From contig OX638368.1 of NCBI GenBank assembly GCA_951812925.1, forward strand, positions 13,037,994 to 13,101,993: a DNA stretch of 64,000 bases, given 5' to 3'. Positions 24,400-35,769 of this stretch are shown in pieces. Under the pieces are notes generated by a model. The model was not told the origin of the DNA. It searched no databases and was given only the letters and a program-made list of their open reading frames with translations. The translations under genes were made by a program, and so were the position numbers. The DNA is from Calliopum simillimum (lineage: Eukaryota > Arthropoda > Insecta > Diptera > Lauxaniidae). Position 1 is the stretch's first letter; every line of letters starts with the position of its first letter.

Positions 24400-24770
24400 T
24401 ATATAAAACAGTCAAATTCGCTTTCTAAGTTTTTCGCCTAGAGAGAAGCTTTGACTACACAGTTTGACAATCACTGTGTCAATATTGACAAGGTTTGAAA
24501 TAATTTGTCTCTTCCACAGTTTGAGAAGAATTGTGATCTTACAGTTCGAGAAGCAGTGTAACAATTAACTTACGTTACAGTTCACAAAGCACTGTGATTA
24601 TACAGTTTGAAGGAATGTGTATTGAATAAAACAGTAACACAGTTTTGAAGGTGTGTGTCTTGAATAAAAATTTCAAGACCCAAGATGATAAGAAAAAATC
24701 TTTTCGCGCAGATTGGAAGAGAGAAAATTAAAGTGAAGATGAACTACGTGGCAATCAGCGAGTGAAGCGG
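24400..24770 (-). repeat. CAGTTTGA/CACTGTG sub-repeat element, reverse locus
   Basis: Starts CTATATAAAACAGTCAAATT and runs through six degenerate ~30-bp units of the form ACAGTTTGA.AA.CACTGTGAT (about 24460-24640). It then continues AAGGTGTGTGTCTTGAATAA..CTTTTCGCGCAG and ends AACTACGTGG..AGCGAGTGAAGCG. Its reverse complement aligns end to end with 18755-19082. It is a single-copy monomer compared with the partial dimer at the forward locus. Confidence 0.65.
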
Positions 24771-24785
24771 CTTAAATCGAAACAA

Positions 24786-25290
24786 TCCATCTTATCTTTG
24801 AAACTAAGAATTTGTCGTAAGTAAATTAGATTTGGTACATACATATATGAACAAAGCTTGAGTAACTAGCATCCAATATAAAAATTGGCTGTGCAATGCC
24901 ACATCCACCCTAAATTCGTCATATCTCTTGAACTATTTGACTCAGGCGCATGAGACTTGGTACATACATATATATGTATGTAATTGGAACCGGCAAAAAA
25001 AAAAATTCAAATTATCCTGCTCGCTCTTTTTACCTGAAATTTTATTTGCATGTGTTAAAAAGTTTCAGAGATATGACGAAAATGTTTTTATATGGGAGTT
25101 ATTTTATTGAAATTTTTTTCTCAGTGCCAGTTACATATGTACCAAATATCATTCACCTAAATCAAATAGTTCCGTAGGTTCGACAAATTTTGGGGGGTGG
25201 ATGCTATTTGCTAAAGTATTTTTCATTTGTGTCCCAAATCTCATTCTTCCATTTCAAATAGTTTTAAAGGCAGGATTAATTGTTTCGAAT
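24786..25290. repeat. Diverged foldback repeat, TTGGTACATA units
   Basis: Units reading GAACTATTTGACTCAGG..GAGACTTGGTACATACATA occur on the plus strand at about 24930-24985, with a partial one at 24830. They appear in reverse complement at about 25125-25175 (ATGTACCAAATATCATTCAC..AAATAGTTC) and again at about 25230-25265. ATCCACCC at 24903 matches the reverse of GGGGTGGATG at about 25195. The result is an imperfect inverted repeat of diverged units. Noncoding. Confidence 0.5.
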
Positions 25291-26985
25291 AAAAAAACAT
25301 ATTTTTATATAAAAAAGCCTGTTTCCAAACTTCAGCAGCCTAGGATCACGGTAAGATATCTGTCGATCAGAACCAACACATTTTGCTTGATATTTACATG
25401 AGTAGAAAACTTTTTAGCTTCTGGGAGTAAGGTATTTCACATTTTAATTTTTTGCGTCATAATATTTGATAGGTCTAATATACATAAAATATTTTATTCG
25501 ATTTGGATCACTTGTAGGTGAGTGTAACATTTTCTTATTGTTTTTGTTTTTTTTTTTTTTTGTTGCTGTTGTTGTTGTTTTTGATTAAGTTTAAGGTGCA
25601 GTATTTTACACATATGTTAACTGTCAAGTTTATTAGTTTCTTATGTAAATTTATAGAGACTGAATACAACACCTTCAAATGTGGTTAAGTTTTTTCTCTA
25701 AATATTTGTTGTTAATTAAATTTCAAGTCAACTAAGCTGTGGCTATGACATGCCGCTTATTAAAATTGATGCAGAGGAGGAAGTAGAAAAATATTGATAC
25801 AATACCAAAGACTTATATTTCAGTTGTGATGTGACACTGCAGTAAAAGCAGTTTTACACAATTTTCACCATAATTTTTGCTAATTAATTTGTGAATTTGG
25901 TCACTGGCCGCCATGTTGAAAATATTTTATTTTTAAAATCACTCATACGTCATGTTGCAGGCAATGAATTTATTTACATCGGAGTTTTTACGTAATGTTG
26001 AAACATCGATGTTATGTTTGGTTAAAGTGCCAGTTCCAACTTAAAAACTCTTAAACCGGCTACAATCAAGAACTAAATTAAAAAATGGCTGCTTTGGAAT
26101 TTAAAAGAAAAAGTTATTTCAAAACCAAAAAAATGTGAGAAAAAATTTTTTTTTTTTATATATATATTAAATTTCTTGTCATCTCTTATTCTAATGACTA
26201 ACCTTGTTTTACTTTTTAATCATGAGCAAAGTTTATACTGATAACTTCATTGTCAAAGTTTGCTCGTTATATGTACGGGTAGCGCCGTTCTTTTGTTTTA
26301 GACTATTTGCATTGCAAATTTTATGCGGTAACTACATTGAAAAATGAATTACGTGTTGAAAATTTTAAAAAATAACAAATTTTTACACAACGTAAAGCAT
26401 GAAATTACCACATATACCGTAGAACCATGCCACCATGAATGTTTGCATACATGAATATTAGAATTTAGTTTTAGTCTTTATGCTTATAAGTTCTTACCTG
26501 CCTTTTTCTGTCTAACTTTTGTGCAGAAATAACGCATTTTTTGATTAAGTCATGTTATCTTTACTGTAAGTAAGCAACCTATCAACCTATGTATCAAATT
26601 ATGTACCAAAAAGATAGAAAAAACTTTTTAATTTATAAGCAACATGTCACTGTTCAACTGTCCAGTACTAACAACTGGAAGTTTTAATTTAAAAACACAA
26701 AATGAATGCAGTATAATCTATAAGCGAAATGAATATAAAGTTTGATAAATAGAAAAATTCACTAAATAGTACACTTAATCCAACAATGTAATCTAACCCA
26801 TGCTTCGTGGTAACAAAATAATGTAAGTCAATACCTATATGTTCCAAAAATTAATTAAAATTTCTGAGTTTGATCCCAACTGATCTCAACCTTTAACTGT
26901 GTTGTGTTGACTTGGTCTTAATGTACATTGATGAAGTAACTCAGACAATCCAATATGCAGCAAATTTTTTTTATTTTTAGAAAAA
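25291..26985. other. Noncoding stretch with a microsatellite
   Basis: A poly-T run followed by (GTT)n lies at about 25545-25580. A reverse copy of the AACATGACGTATGAGT motif is at 25941-25956, close to a GGCCGCCATGTTG string (25906-25918). No gene recognised. Confidence 0.45.
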
Positions 26986-29900
26986 ATAAGTGTGCTATTT
27001 TTGTGGTCAAGGTAAAGTTTTTTACAAAAGTAAGTTTCATTTGAAAATTTTATAATAAAAATTATATATAGCTAATTTTTTTAAAACCCTAGAGACCTTG
27101 GTCATACATGACCCCGAGCATTTATTTATTCATCACTGCTTTAATTGAAATTAGCACAAAGGAATACTCGAATGCTATTTGCATGCCCTAAAGAGTTATT
27201 CAGCTTAGTTTCAGCTACAATTTTGTTTTAAATGTTTGGAAAAATTCGGTACGGTTTTGTTGTTATGATCAAAAGTGGTACAATTTTTCAACATTTCTGT
27301 GAATTTGAGGTTCAAAAACCAATATTTTCGGGTCAGTTTTTTAAATGGAACTACTTTATTTTCTTAAATTAAACACAGGCACACTGAGTCCGAAGTTAAT
27401 TTTTCGATATTTACAAGGGTCTAGGCTTCGATTTCATCTGTTTTTTTTACAAACAAAACAAAGTGTGCTATTTTTGTTTCCGAGGTAAAGAGTGTGAAGA
27501 AGCAAGTTTTCTATTGAAATTTAATAATTAAAATAAATTTTTTTGACTGTGCTATTTTAGTATCCATTAAACATTTAAAACGTTAAAAAGATAATAAAAC
27601 ATTTTTCTTACATAAAGATAAAGACTAAATCAAACATATTAACATATATGATGAAACATTTTCGATTTAAATAAGTGATAATATATTACTGCGTATTTCA
27701 GTTTTATTGCAAACTGCATTTGCGTATTCCTCCAAAAACAAAGAAAAATTAAATAAAAAAGATAACAACTTTGTTGTATGCCTACGATGTACGTTCGAGT
27801 TGCAAACTACTTTTTCGTCAAATAGTTCTAAAAATATACAAAAAATTAATTTTTAGAAAGGAAAGTGTGCTATTTGCTTATCCAGGATAAATAACTGACT
27901 CAAGTTGTTTGAGAAATTTGAAATAAAACTTTTTCCTTGTGCTGTTTTCATGTCCATTAGACATTCAAAAAGATTTGTAATTACAAAAAATGTTTCCTGC
28001 CACATACAAAATATAGCATAAAAAATCAAATATAATAATAAGTATGATAAGATACTTTGCATTTAAAGATTCAAATATCACCGCATAAATCTCTTGCATC
28101 ACAAAACTCAAATCTCAATACTTTTGGAAGTTTCTTCAAAAACCAAAAGAAAAAAACTTAAATAAATTTGTTGTGCAATATATGTAACACAATTCTGGGT
28201 AATATTTTGACAGCTGCTGCCACTGTAATTTTTTGTACTTTTGTTTAGCAAGCACACCATTCTATCCGTGTTTTGCACGTAATAAATGAAAATCTCAATA
28301 GTTTTGCGCCACATTTTTGCAGCAGCTGTTGAGAGGTTTTCTCTATTTTTTCATTTTACTCTTGCAGTTTTTTGAAAAGTTTCTTTGCTGGGTGATTTCT
28401 TTCTTAGATACCTTGAAGACAATATCTCATTCGATATTTGCTGCTTTGTTTGGAATTTGTCTCTATTTTTTAGACGTGAAAGGGGGTGGTTTGTGTTTAT
28501 TTTTGCACGTTCTTTCGCTACTTTGCATGATAGTCTTTACCAAGGCACATCACCGGAGAGATGAATTTATTCCTAACATAGCTAAATTTGTCCAAAATGT
28601 TTTGAGTTCTTGGGTTTAGGTCTCACTCAAGGTTTATGTAGCACCATATTTTCACACTTCTCTTACGAGTAAACAATTGATGTACAACTTGTGGTCTGAA
28701 TTTTATAGGCTACGGAAAAATTCATATGTTAGACACTAATTGGATAATATTTTCTTTTTTTTTTATATTTCTCACTCGTTGTGCTTTTAGGTATTGTAAG
28801 TACTCTTGGGAAAAAATGCACTTTGCATGTATGTCAATAAATAATAAAATTTTCATTCTATATGAAAATTCATACATACATATATGTATATATGTGCGGC
28901 ATGCTATTGTACAAAAGCATAAAATAAAATTGTTTTAATGCAAAAGTGTTGTAATCCTTTTGTTGTGAGTTAAACAACGCAGTTAATGGAAAAACAACAT
29001 TTTACCTTTGTATGGTGAAAGCACATAATGATAACTATAACAGCAACAAATAACGTAAAATAAACTAAGATTTGGAAAAACATTTTCATTCGGTTAAAAC
29101 GAACATAATTGTGCCTTAAAATTGTTAAAAAAAAAATAGTTTTTTAAAATCTCAAAACTGTTTAACATCTAGATCTCTATTGCATGTCCGTTTGGTCACA
29201 TGATTAGCACAAGTCACATAGTTAGCACAAGTTTATAAAAAGAATTTATTATAAGTTATGCTTTGCTTATGCTTATAATTAATGCAAATTGTGTAAGTGT
29301 TGTTGTGGACACATGAATAGCACTTTTTAAGTTTTATTGATTTTTTCACCACTTTAAGATAACTAAGCTATATTTATGAATCAGTTTTATTCAAGTTTTG
29401 TTAGAATAGATGTAGACACATAGATAGCACATTTTATAATATGCTTTGTTCATAATTTTGAATAAATCAATTTTAATTCATCAATTCACAAAAAACATCA
29501 GTTGTGTATGTTTATTTTCCAAACTGAATTATTGATAAGCATCTATATCATTATCTCATTTATAAGTAAGTATGCTATTGGTCACGTAAATAGCACACAT
29601 CTAAAATAGATTTTTGTTCTAAGTCAGATGCTTATAATTTATACAAATTTAGCTAGTGGGGTTGTGAACAAATGAATAGCACTATTAAGGTAAATTTTTT
29701 TTTTGAAAATTTTCAGGAAAACAATATGTAAAAACCCAGCATCTCACTTATGCCAATAATTTTATTTATTTTTTTTTATTTATTTATTTGTAATCTTATA
29801 TATGTGTTCTTAACAAAAAGTAGAATATTTTTAACTAAGATATACAAACTATAATTATCCCTTCAGCCAACGGCTGCAACAAAATTAAAGTGAATTTTTG

Positions 29901-30330
29901 CACACCACTTTACTCAATGCAAAACTTACTTTACTAATCAAATGTAGCAAAAAATAGTATAATTTTTGCTCCAATGATGGACATGGGTAAGCATTCAATA
30001 CATTACCTAATTTTTAATAATCATCCTTAATGTCATACGTCATTTGGTGCCTGACTGCATGCCCTCCTACTATTATTGCTTGTGTGCGTACACAAAATGG
30101 CAGATGGTTTCCCTCTTGAGCATGATTAAAATTGATACGTCGTGTTTGTCAATTAAAAAGTGTTGAAACGGTAACACGCAGGATAATAATTGTCGGTGCA
30201 TATGTGTATTTTTTGTTATTGCTTTAAATAAGCCTTGACCAACATTAGTGGCGAAAATATGACAATAGCAAAATAGCAAAAAAATTTCTAAAAATTGCAA
30301 TTGTAATTAAAGTTTAAGCAAATAGCACAC
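26986..30330. repeat. Clustered GTGCTATTTNTGTGG motif region with diverged tandem units
   Basis: The motif GTGTGCTATTT(T/G)TGTGGTC and variants occur in forward orientation at about 26995, 27468, 27548, 27866 and 27941. They occur in reverse orientation (GG(T/A)CACATGA(A/T)TAGCAC) at about 29195, 29212, 29306, 29412, 29580 and 29665, with a weaker site at 30314. Segments starting at 27463 and 27858 align as diverged ~395-bp direct repeats (motif, ~85 bp, second motif with GTCCATTA, then a shared ..AAAAACAAAGAAAAA-like end). A hydrophobic 100-codon frame at 28317-28619 is not supported as a gene. Confidence 0.5.
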
Positions 30331-31206
30331 ATATGGAATTTTTGAAAAGGAAAGTAACCACAAAAATGTATTAAAAGCTTTAAATTTTATATTTTTTTTT
30401 TTGTAAACATGTAAAGCTTTTACGCTTGGTATTGCCAGTAATTGACAGTGACAATGACGTGCAATGGTATACTTTTGACAGAATTAAAAACAATGAGTTG
30501 AAATTTGCTAAATTATAAAAAAATAGCACAATGGGATCATATTCATGTGCGTATTTCAACATTTTCTACTTTAATCCTTTTATGTAAGCCGCCCTTTTAT
30601 TAAAACATTATTTTATAAAAATAAAATTTCAAACAAAATCATTCCAATTATTTTTGTATGCAATAAATGCATCCAACTTAGCATATCATTGCTTAAATTT
30701 ATTTAACATTAGCAAAATTCTTGCTATATTGTTCACATACGTCATGTTAAGCAAATAAAATGCATTGCAAAGTAAACATAAAATTACTATTTTTGTTTTT
30801 GTTTCTTGGTTTTAGTTTTTTTAAGTTTTTTTTGTTTACCTAGTATGGGAAATTTTATTAGGACTGATATTTTTCAAAAATGGCACCACATACGATTTTT
30901 TGAAAAATGGATTATGGTACCTAAAGACAAGCATTTATCAAATCAAACAGATGTTTGTTTTTGAACTAAAATCATTTCATATTAATTTACCCGTTTCAAA
31001 GTACTGACCATTAAATAAAACTTTCGACTTTGAAAGTTTACTTCAGAGCCATTAAGATCTACTTGCAAAGGATAATTCGAAGTAACATCGGAGCTGTGAT
31101 ATTATGTTTGCCTTTCTTCTTCTACTAAATTTTGGCCGCCACGACGTATGATCATTGTTTTGCAATTCTTTATTAAATTTGATTTTATTGTATTTGAGAT
31201 CAGCGA
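30331..31206. other. Noncoding stretch
   Basis: No gene recognised. A reverse copy of the ACATACGTCATGTT motif is at 30734-30748. Confidence 0.45.
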
Positions 31207-31356
31207 TTGACGATTTTCTGGTAATGTCCTTAGTATTTTCGGTTGCCTTCTAGACTTCGAGAATGACAAAAACTTTCACTTTTAAGTAGCCGATAGAACA
31301 AAATAATTAAAACTTTTTTTAACATGACGTATGAGCGACATATGGCAATTTTTATA
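31207..31356 (+). repeat. Direct repeat copy 1, interrupted by mariner C
   Basis: Aligns with 33688-33855: GTCCTTAGTATT, CTCTAGAC-type, ACGAGAATGACAAA, TTTTAAGT.GC.GATAGAACA, AACAT(G/A)ACGTA, and GGCAATTTTTA. The alignment resumes for about 12 bp (TTCTTTATAT) after the mariner at 32599. Identity is about 75-80% by eye, so the duplication is old. Confidence 0.65.
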
Positions 31357-32596
31357 CGTAGGCTGCTCGATATATTTCTGGCCTAGGCAACACTTAGTGT
31401 TGCCAGGTGCAATCTGACATTTTTATTGGAAAGCTTGATATTTTTTAGCATAAACGTACTCAGAATGTTTTGACGTACGACCATTATTTGTGTTGTTTAC
31501 AGTGACTTGAAAAAATCAATTTGGCAAAAAAATGGAATTAACTCGTGAACATTTTCGTGCGATCATTTTTCACAACTTTCGACGTGGATTATCACGACAA
31601 GAGTGCATCGATGAACTTACATTTTTGTATGGCGATGAAGTATCATCCTATTGCCTTGTGAAAAACTGGTTTAGTGAATTCAATCGTGGCCGACGCTCGC
31701 TCAAAGATAAATTATGTGAAGGTCGTCCAAAAACGGCCGTTGTGCCAAAGATCATTGATGCCATGAGTGAACTGATAATGTGACATACCGTAAAATAGAG
31801 GCATCTTTGAGCGTTTTTCCCACTAGCATACATTCGATATTGAATGAACACCTGCCCGTAAAAAAGGTTTCTTCTCGTTGGATCCCGCACAATTTGACAA
31901 TCGCTCAAAAAAAGGCTCGTGTCGATTGGTGCAAAGAAATGTTGAAAAAATACGATCGCGGTGCTTCAAAAGACGTTTATAAGATTGTTACAGGTTACGA
32001 ATCATGGATCTATGCGTATGATCCCGAAACAAAACAGCAATTGACCGTGTGGGTCTTCGAAGACGAGCCAAATCCGACGAAAGTTGTTCGTAGAGGAAGC
32101 ACTTCGAAGCAAAGGGTCGCCTGTTTCTTCGGCAAAACTGGTCATGTGGCGACTGTTCCTCTTGAGCAACGTAGAACGGTCAATTTTGAGTGATACACCA
32201 CAATTTGTTTGCCTGACAATTTGTTCACCATGACAATGCGAGCTCTCACACATTAGCTCAAACCAGTGCCTTTTTGACCGGCCAAAACGTCGAATTGATG
32301 GGTCATCCGCCGTACAGCCCTGACTTGGGACCCAATAACTTCTTTTTACTCCCGCACATCAAGAAAAAAATACGTGGTCAATGATTTTCGTCGCCAGAAG
32401 ATGCTGTTGAAGCGTTCAAAAACCATGTTTTTGAGGTGTCTCAAGTGGAGTGGAAAAAGTGCTTCGACAATTGGTTTGAGCGCATGCAAATTGTATAAAT
32501 AATGCTGGAGAATACTTTAAAAATCAATAAAACCATTTTTGATTATTAATATTCGCATTTTCATTATTAGGCCAGAAATATTTCGAGCAGCCCACG
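31357..32596 (+). mobile_element. mariner element C, second family
   Basis: The termini are inverted repeats (left CGTAGGCTGCTCGATATATT; right the reverse complement of CGTGGGCTGCTCGAAATATT), continuing through TTCTGGCCT. TA lies at 31355-31356 and 32597-32598. At 1,240 bp it is close to full length for mariner. It inserted into a sequence whose paralogue at 33831-33852 keeps the uninterrupted GCAATTTTTATATTCTTTAT, so the insertion point is known exactly. Termini and protein differ from mariners A and B, so this is another subfamily. Confidence 0.9.
31532..32498 (+). pseudogene. mariner transposase relic, element C
   Basis: The first ~83 residues are open: MELTREHFRAIIFHNF, the paired-like helix-turn-helix region, with KNWFSEFNRGRRSL and EGRPKTAV (31532-31783). 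A short deletion and frameshift near 31776 lead into TYRKIEASLS..SIHSILNEHL..RWIPHNLT. Where the family has TGDESW, this copy reads TGYESW (about 31996), so the first catalytic Asp is Tyr. A second deletion near 32195 precedes HHDNASSHT. The third-Asp site reads GPNNFFLL (Asp to Asn). A stop interrupts the IRGQ.FSS segment. The end is WKKCFDNWFERMQIV then TAA. Two of three catalytic acids are gone, so the protein would be inactive even if made. Confidence 0.9.
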
Positions 32597-32608
32597 TATT
32601 CTTTATAT

Positions 32609-33676
32609 TGGTGATTCTCAGATAACTGTACTTTTTGTGTCGCCATAATTTATCGTTTTTCAATTGGATTCCCAGCTTCCGAGTTATAAGGGTTTTAAAA
32701 TAAGGATATCTTTCTATAACATACAAAGGATTTTTCGAGACCGAAAAGTTACAAAAACTCAAGTTTTATTATTTTTATTAATAACATATTTAATTACAAA
32801 AATTTTTAGACCTTGCACACCATAATCATATTTTATGCTAGATTTAGTGAATGACTCTACTAAGCTACTGCTTTGCAAATTAACAGAATCAAAATTTCAT
32901 CTGTTCGTTCACTAACTCTACAATAGAACCTTATTTTTTTTCATCTGATTTTAGTCTGCAAGGGCTTAAAATTTTTGTGATAATATATATTTTTGATTAA
33001 AATAATAAAACTTACCATTTTTGTTAATTTTTCGGTCCAGAAAATCCTTCGTGTGTAATTGAGAGTTATCATTGAAAACTGGGAGTTCAATTGAAAAACG
33101 GTATATTATGTCTTGTTGATAATAAATTTGGCTGTTTAAATCCATTGACAAAAATTAATTTTACTTGTTGTTGTTTTTGTTAAGTAGATGTCAAAACTGT
33201 GATTTTTTCACTTTTGAGCAAGGATAACTAAGGATACTGATGTAATAGAAAAACATCAATATCAGACTCGTAATAAGGAGATCTTAATCCACCATAAACG
33301 GCCATAAAACCAGAGGACAGGAAACCATAGATAATCTTTAGGGTGGTAGGGGAAAAAAAAATGGACCACCGGAGACATGACACTGTTGCAAAATTAGTCT
33401 TGAAGTGTAAATTTGTCATTATGTGCAATATATCTCTCATCAAAACGCTTCAAAACCATAATTTTTCCATACTGTGGCTAAAATGTCACAAACGTGGCAG
33501 CAAAATTTCTTAATTTCGACCTCAAAGCCGTAAATTCATACTTGTATTTGATCTACTTAAAAGGTGAGTTTTAAGAGTATGTTTACAAAAGATAGCATGA
33601 AGAAACTTGCAAAAATCCAAAAAAATTATCTGCCAATTTTACAACTCGAAAAAGCACAGTTATCTAAGAATCACCC
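32609..33676. mobile_element. Candidate non-autonomous TIR element, GGTGATTCT ends
   Basis: The left end GGTGATTCTCAGATAACTGT, continuing ACTTTTT, is matched at 33650-33676 by the reverse complement (AAAGCACAGTTATCTAAGAA then TCACCC) with two or three changes. The ~1.07-kb interior has no recognisable frame. Flanks (TATATT and CATATAT) give no certain duplication. It separates the two copies of the 31.2/33.7-kb direct repeat, so it may have helped create that arrangement. Superfamily not assigned. Confidence 0.5.
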
Positions 33677-33687
33677 ATATATCGTGT

Positions 33688-33855
33688 TCGATGTACTTCT
33701 GGCACTGTCCTTAGTATTGCCAATTGCGCTCTAGACTACGAGAATGACAAAGTTATTCGCTTTTAAGTCGCTGATAGAACAACATAATTAAAACTCCTTT
33801 TTTTGTAACATAACGTACGAGCGATATTTGGCAATTTTTATATTCTTTATATATC
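33688..33855 (+). repeat. Direct repeat copy 2, with the mariner C empty site
   Basis: Same sequence as 31207-31356 but without the mariner. The target reads GGCAATTTTTATATTCTTTA across 33830-33849. This is the pre-insertion arrangement expected for a TA-targeting transposon. Confidence 0.7.
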
Positions 33856-35522
33856 ATGATCGATGCACTTTGATTTTTTAAGCAAAATGTAAACAAACTC
33901 AGTTTTATTTGCAGTAGTAAAATATAAAATTTAATAATTGGCCGTTTAATATCTGTGCTGTTTTTCGTAAGTAGAAGCCTTGTGTTTTGCCAAAAAAAGA
34001 AAAAGTACAAAGCTTTTCAGTAAGTTACTTTTGCTCAGTAATAATAATTTAGCTAATCACTGTCGAATATTTAACTGAGCACTTATTTGCCCAGACATTT
34101 TGTCGTGTTGTATGAGTGTCTACTCTTACAAGCGGAAATACAATCCAACACATTGGTAACAATCATTATGTATCAAATTGAATCCAATTAAATGAAGCAA
34201 TGGATTAAATGAATGACAGAATGCATGCAATATGAACAGTAAAATGACAAAAAGGAAGTAAATGCTATTGCAGCTGTCTGAAATTAATCATGCAAATAAT
34301 TGTTTTTAACACAGTTAACATTTGTGCAAGAATTGTGTAACTTTACAAATCAAACATTTAACACTATTCAATAATTTACAAAAGTTGGGTAAATTTCTGT
34401 GCAAATGAAAATGTTTAAATAAATTAAATTTAAAGTTTCTTTGGAGAAAAATTTAAATTTTCCTTAAAAAAAAAAACACCACACCTTTAATCTCTATCAA
34501 TCTGCTTAACCGTAAAACGCGTTACAGTTTTTCTCCCTGCTATACCCATAACCGTAGCTATGACATTATTTGCATTTTTTAAATTCATCGCATCATCAAT
34601 CAACTTAACTTTTACTTAACGTTTTCTATGGGATTTATGCACAGTTTTTTGCCCTGCTATTATATTTCCTACAGTTCTAAGCAGCAGTCACAAGTCATTT
34701 ATTCATGTGATATCAACTTTACTTTTAGCAGCCACTAGCGTTTGCATTATCTAGGTTGCTCATCAACTGTCAGCATATTAAGTTAAATATATTTAAGCTT
34801 TTTTTTTGCCTGGATTGCTTGAGCAATGTTGGCTTATGTGTTTTTTTGTAGTGCTGAGAAATAATTTAAACGTTGAGTTTTTTGTGTTTTTACAAACATA
34901 TTTCATGTTTTTCAGATATTATTAAAGAAAATATTATGCCGATGAATTTAAAGTGAGTTTATCAACATGACGTATGAGTAAAATTTGTTTTTAACATATT
35001 TATAAGTAAGTTTTTCTGTGCGAATGCCTCATGTGTGATGCATTTGAGCAGCAAATGTAAGATAGCATATTCTCACATAAATTATCCCCTACAAAAATGT
35101 AAGGTTTCATAAATGGCCGCCTTTACTTTGTGACAATTTGACCAAAAATTATATGTCACTATAACCATTCATTAACTTACACAAAAATTCTAAGTTAGAT
35201 GCAATATTAGTAACAGAATCTTTGTGAATCTTATAACATTCTTCATTGCATATCATTTTTAAATTTTGCTTCTGATATACATAATAAAACCAAGAGAAGC
35301 TTACCCAAAAGACATACATCTTACTTAAATGTTCAAAATTAAACTTCTTTTGTGACATTCTTAAAGTAACAATTTTAACGTTATTTGAAATTAAATATGC
35401 TAAAATGATACCATTTTTCTTGCAGTCACTTGTGGATTACAAAAAAAAATGCAATATTGCAATTGTTACAGCATTTTTATATCAAAAGTCAGTGTCGTAG
35501 TGTAAAAGCACCACAAAAGAAT
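33856..35522. other. AT-rich noncoding stretch
   Basis: No supported gene. A forward AACATGACGTATGAGT motif is at 34964-34979. The minus-strand frame at 35149-35358 is unsupported. Confidence 0.45.
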
Positions 35523-35527
35523 ACAAT

Positions 35528-35750
35528 TGTATCGTATACACCCTGTATACGAGTTTTTTCTCAGAGAATCAGCAAAATGTATTTTATTATTTGTATAATG
35601 TATCAGTATTATTTGAGCTATTGCAGTGAAAAGCTGTGCTTTTATTGTGATTTTTATGTGCTGTGAATAAATGTGGTTTTTTGGACAAAGTTCCTTTTTC
35701 CACAATAATTATTGTGTTTTTATTCCGCTGACCTATCGAAGGTTTAAACA
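35528..35750 (+). repeat. BEL/Pao 5' LTR
   Basis: 223 bp, starting TGTATCGTATACACC and ending GAAGGTTTAAACA. It contains AATAAA near 35665, a candidate polyadenylation signal. It is the same as 40216-40438 by eye. Short open frames on both strands are shadows, and the same ones recur in the other LTR. Confidence 0.92.
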
Positions 35751-35769
35751 TTGGTCATTCGAGCGGATA
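35751..35769 (+). other. Candidate primer-binding site
   Basis: TTGGTCATTCGAGCGGATAA directly follows the 5' LTR. The TGG matches the CCA end of a tRNA, as expected for priming minus-strand synthesis. I did not identify the tRNA. Confidence 0.55.

Noticed and set aside
24395..24430. TATATAAAA with CAGTC as a core promoter
   Set aside because: It lies at the end of a repeat element and the spacing to a possible initiator does not fit a standard TATA promoter.
28317..28619. Hydrophobic 100-codon frame resembling a membrane protein
   Set aside because: Phe/Leu richness comes from T-runs and the frame overlaps diverged repeat sequence, so it is most likely chance.
35466..35705. Minus-strand frame recurring at 40157-40393
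   Set aside because: It is the LTR read backwards; recurrence is due to the two LTRs.
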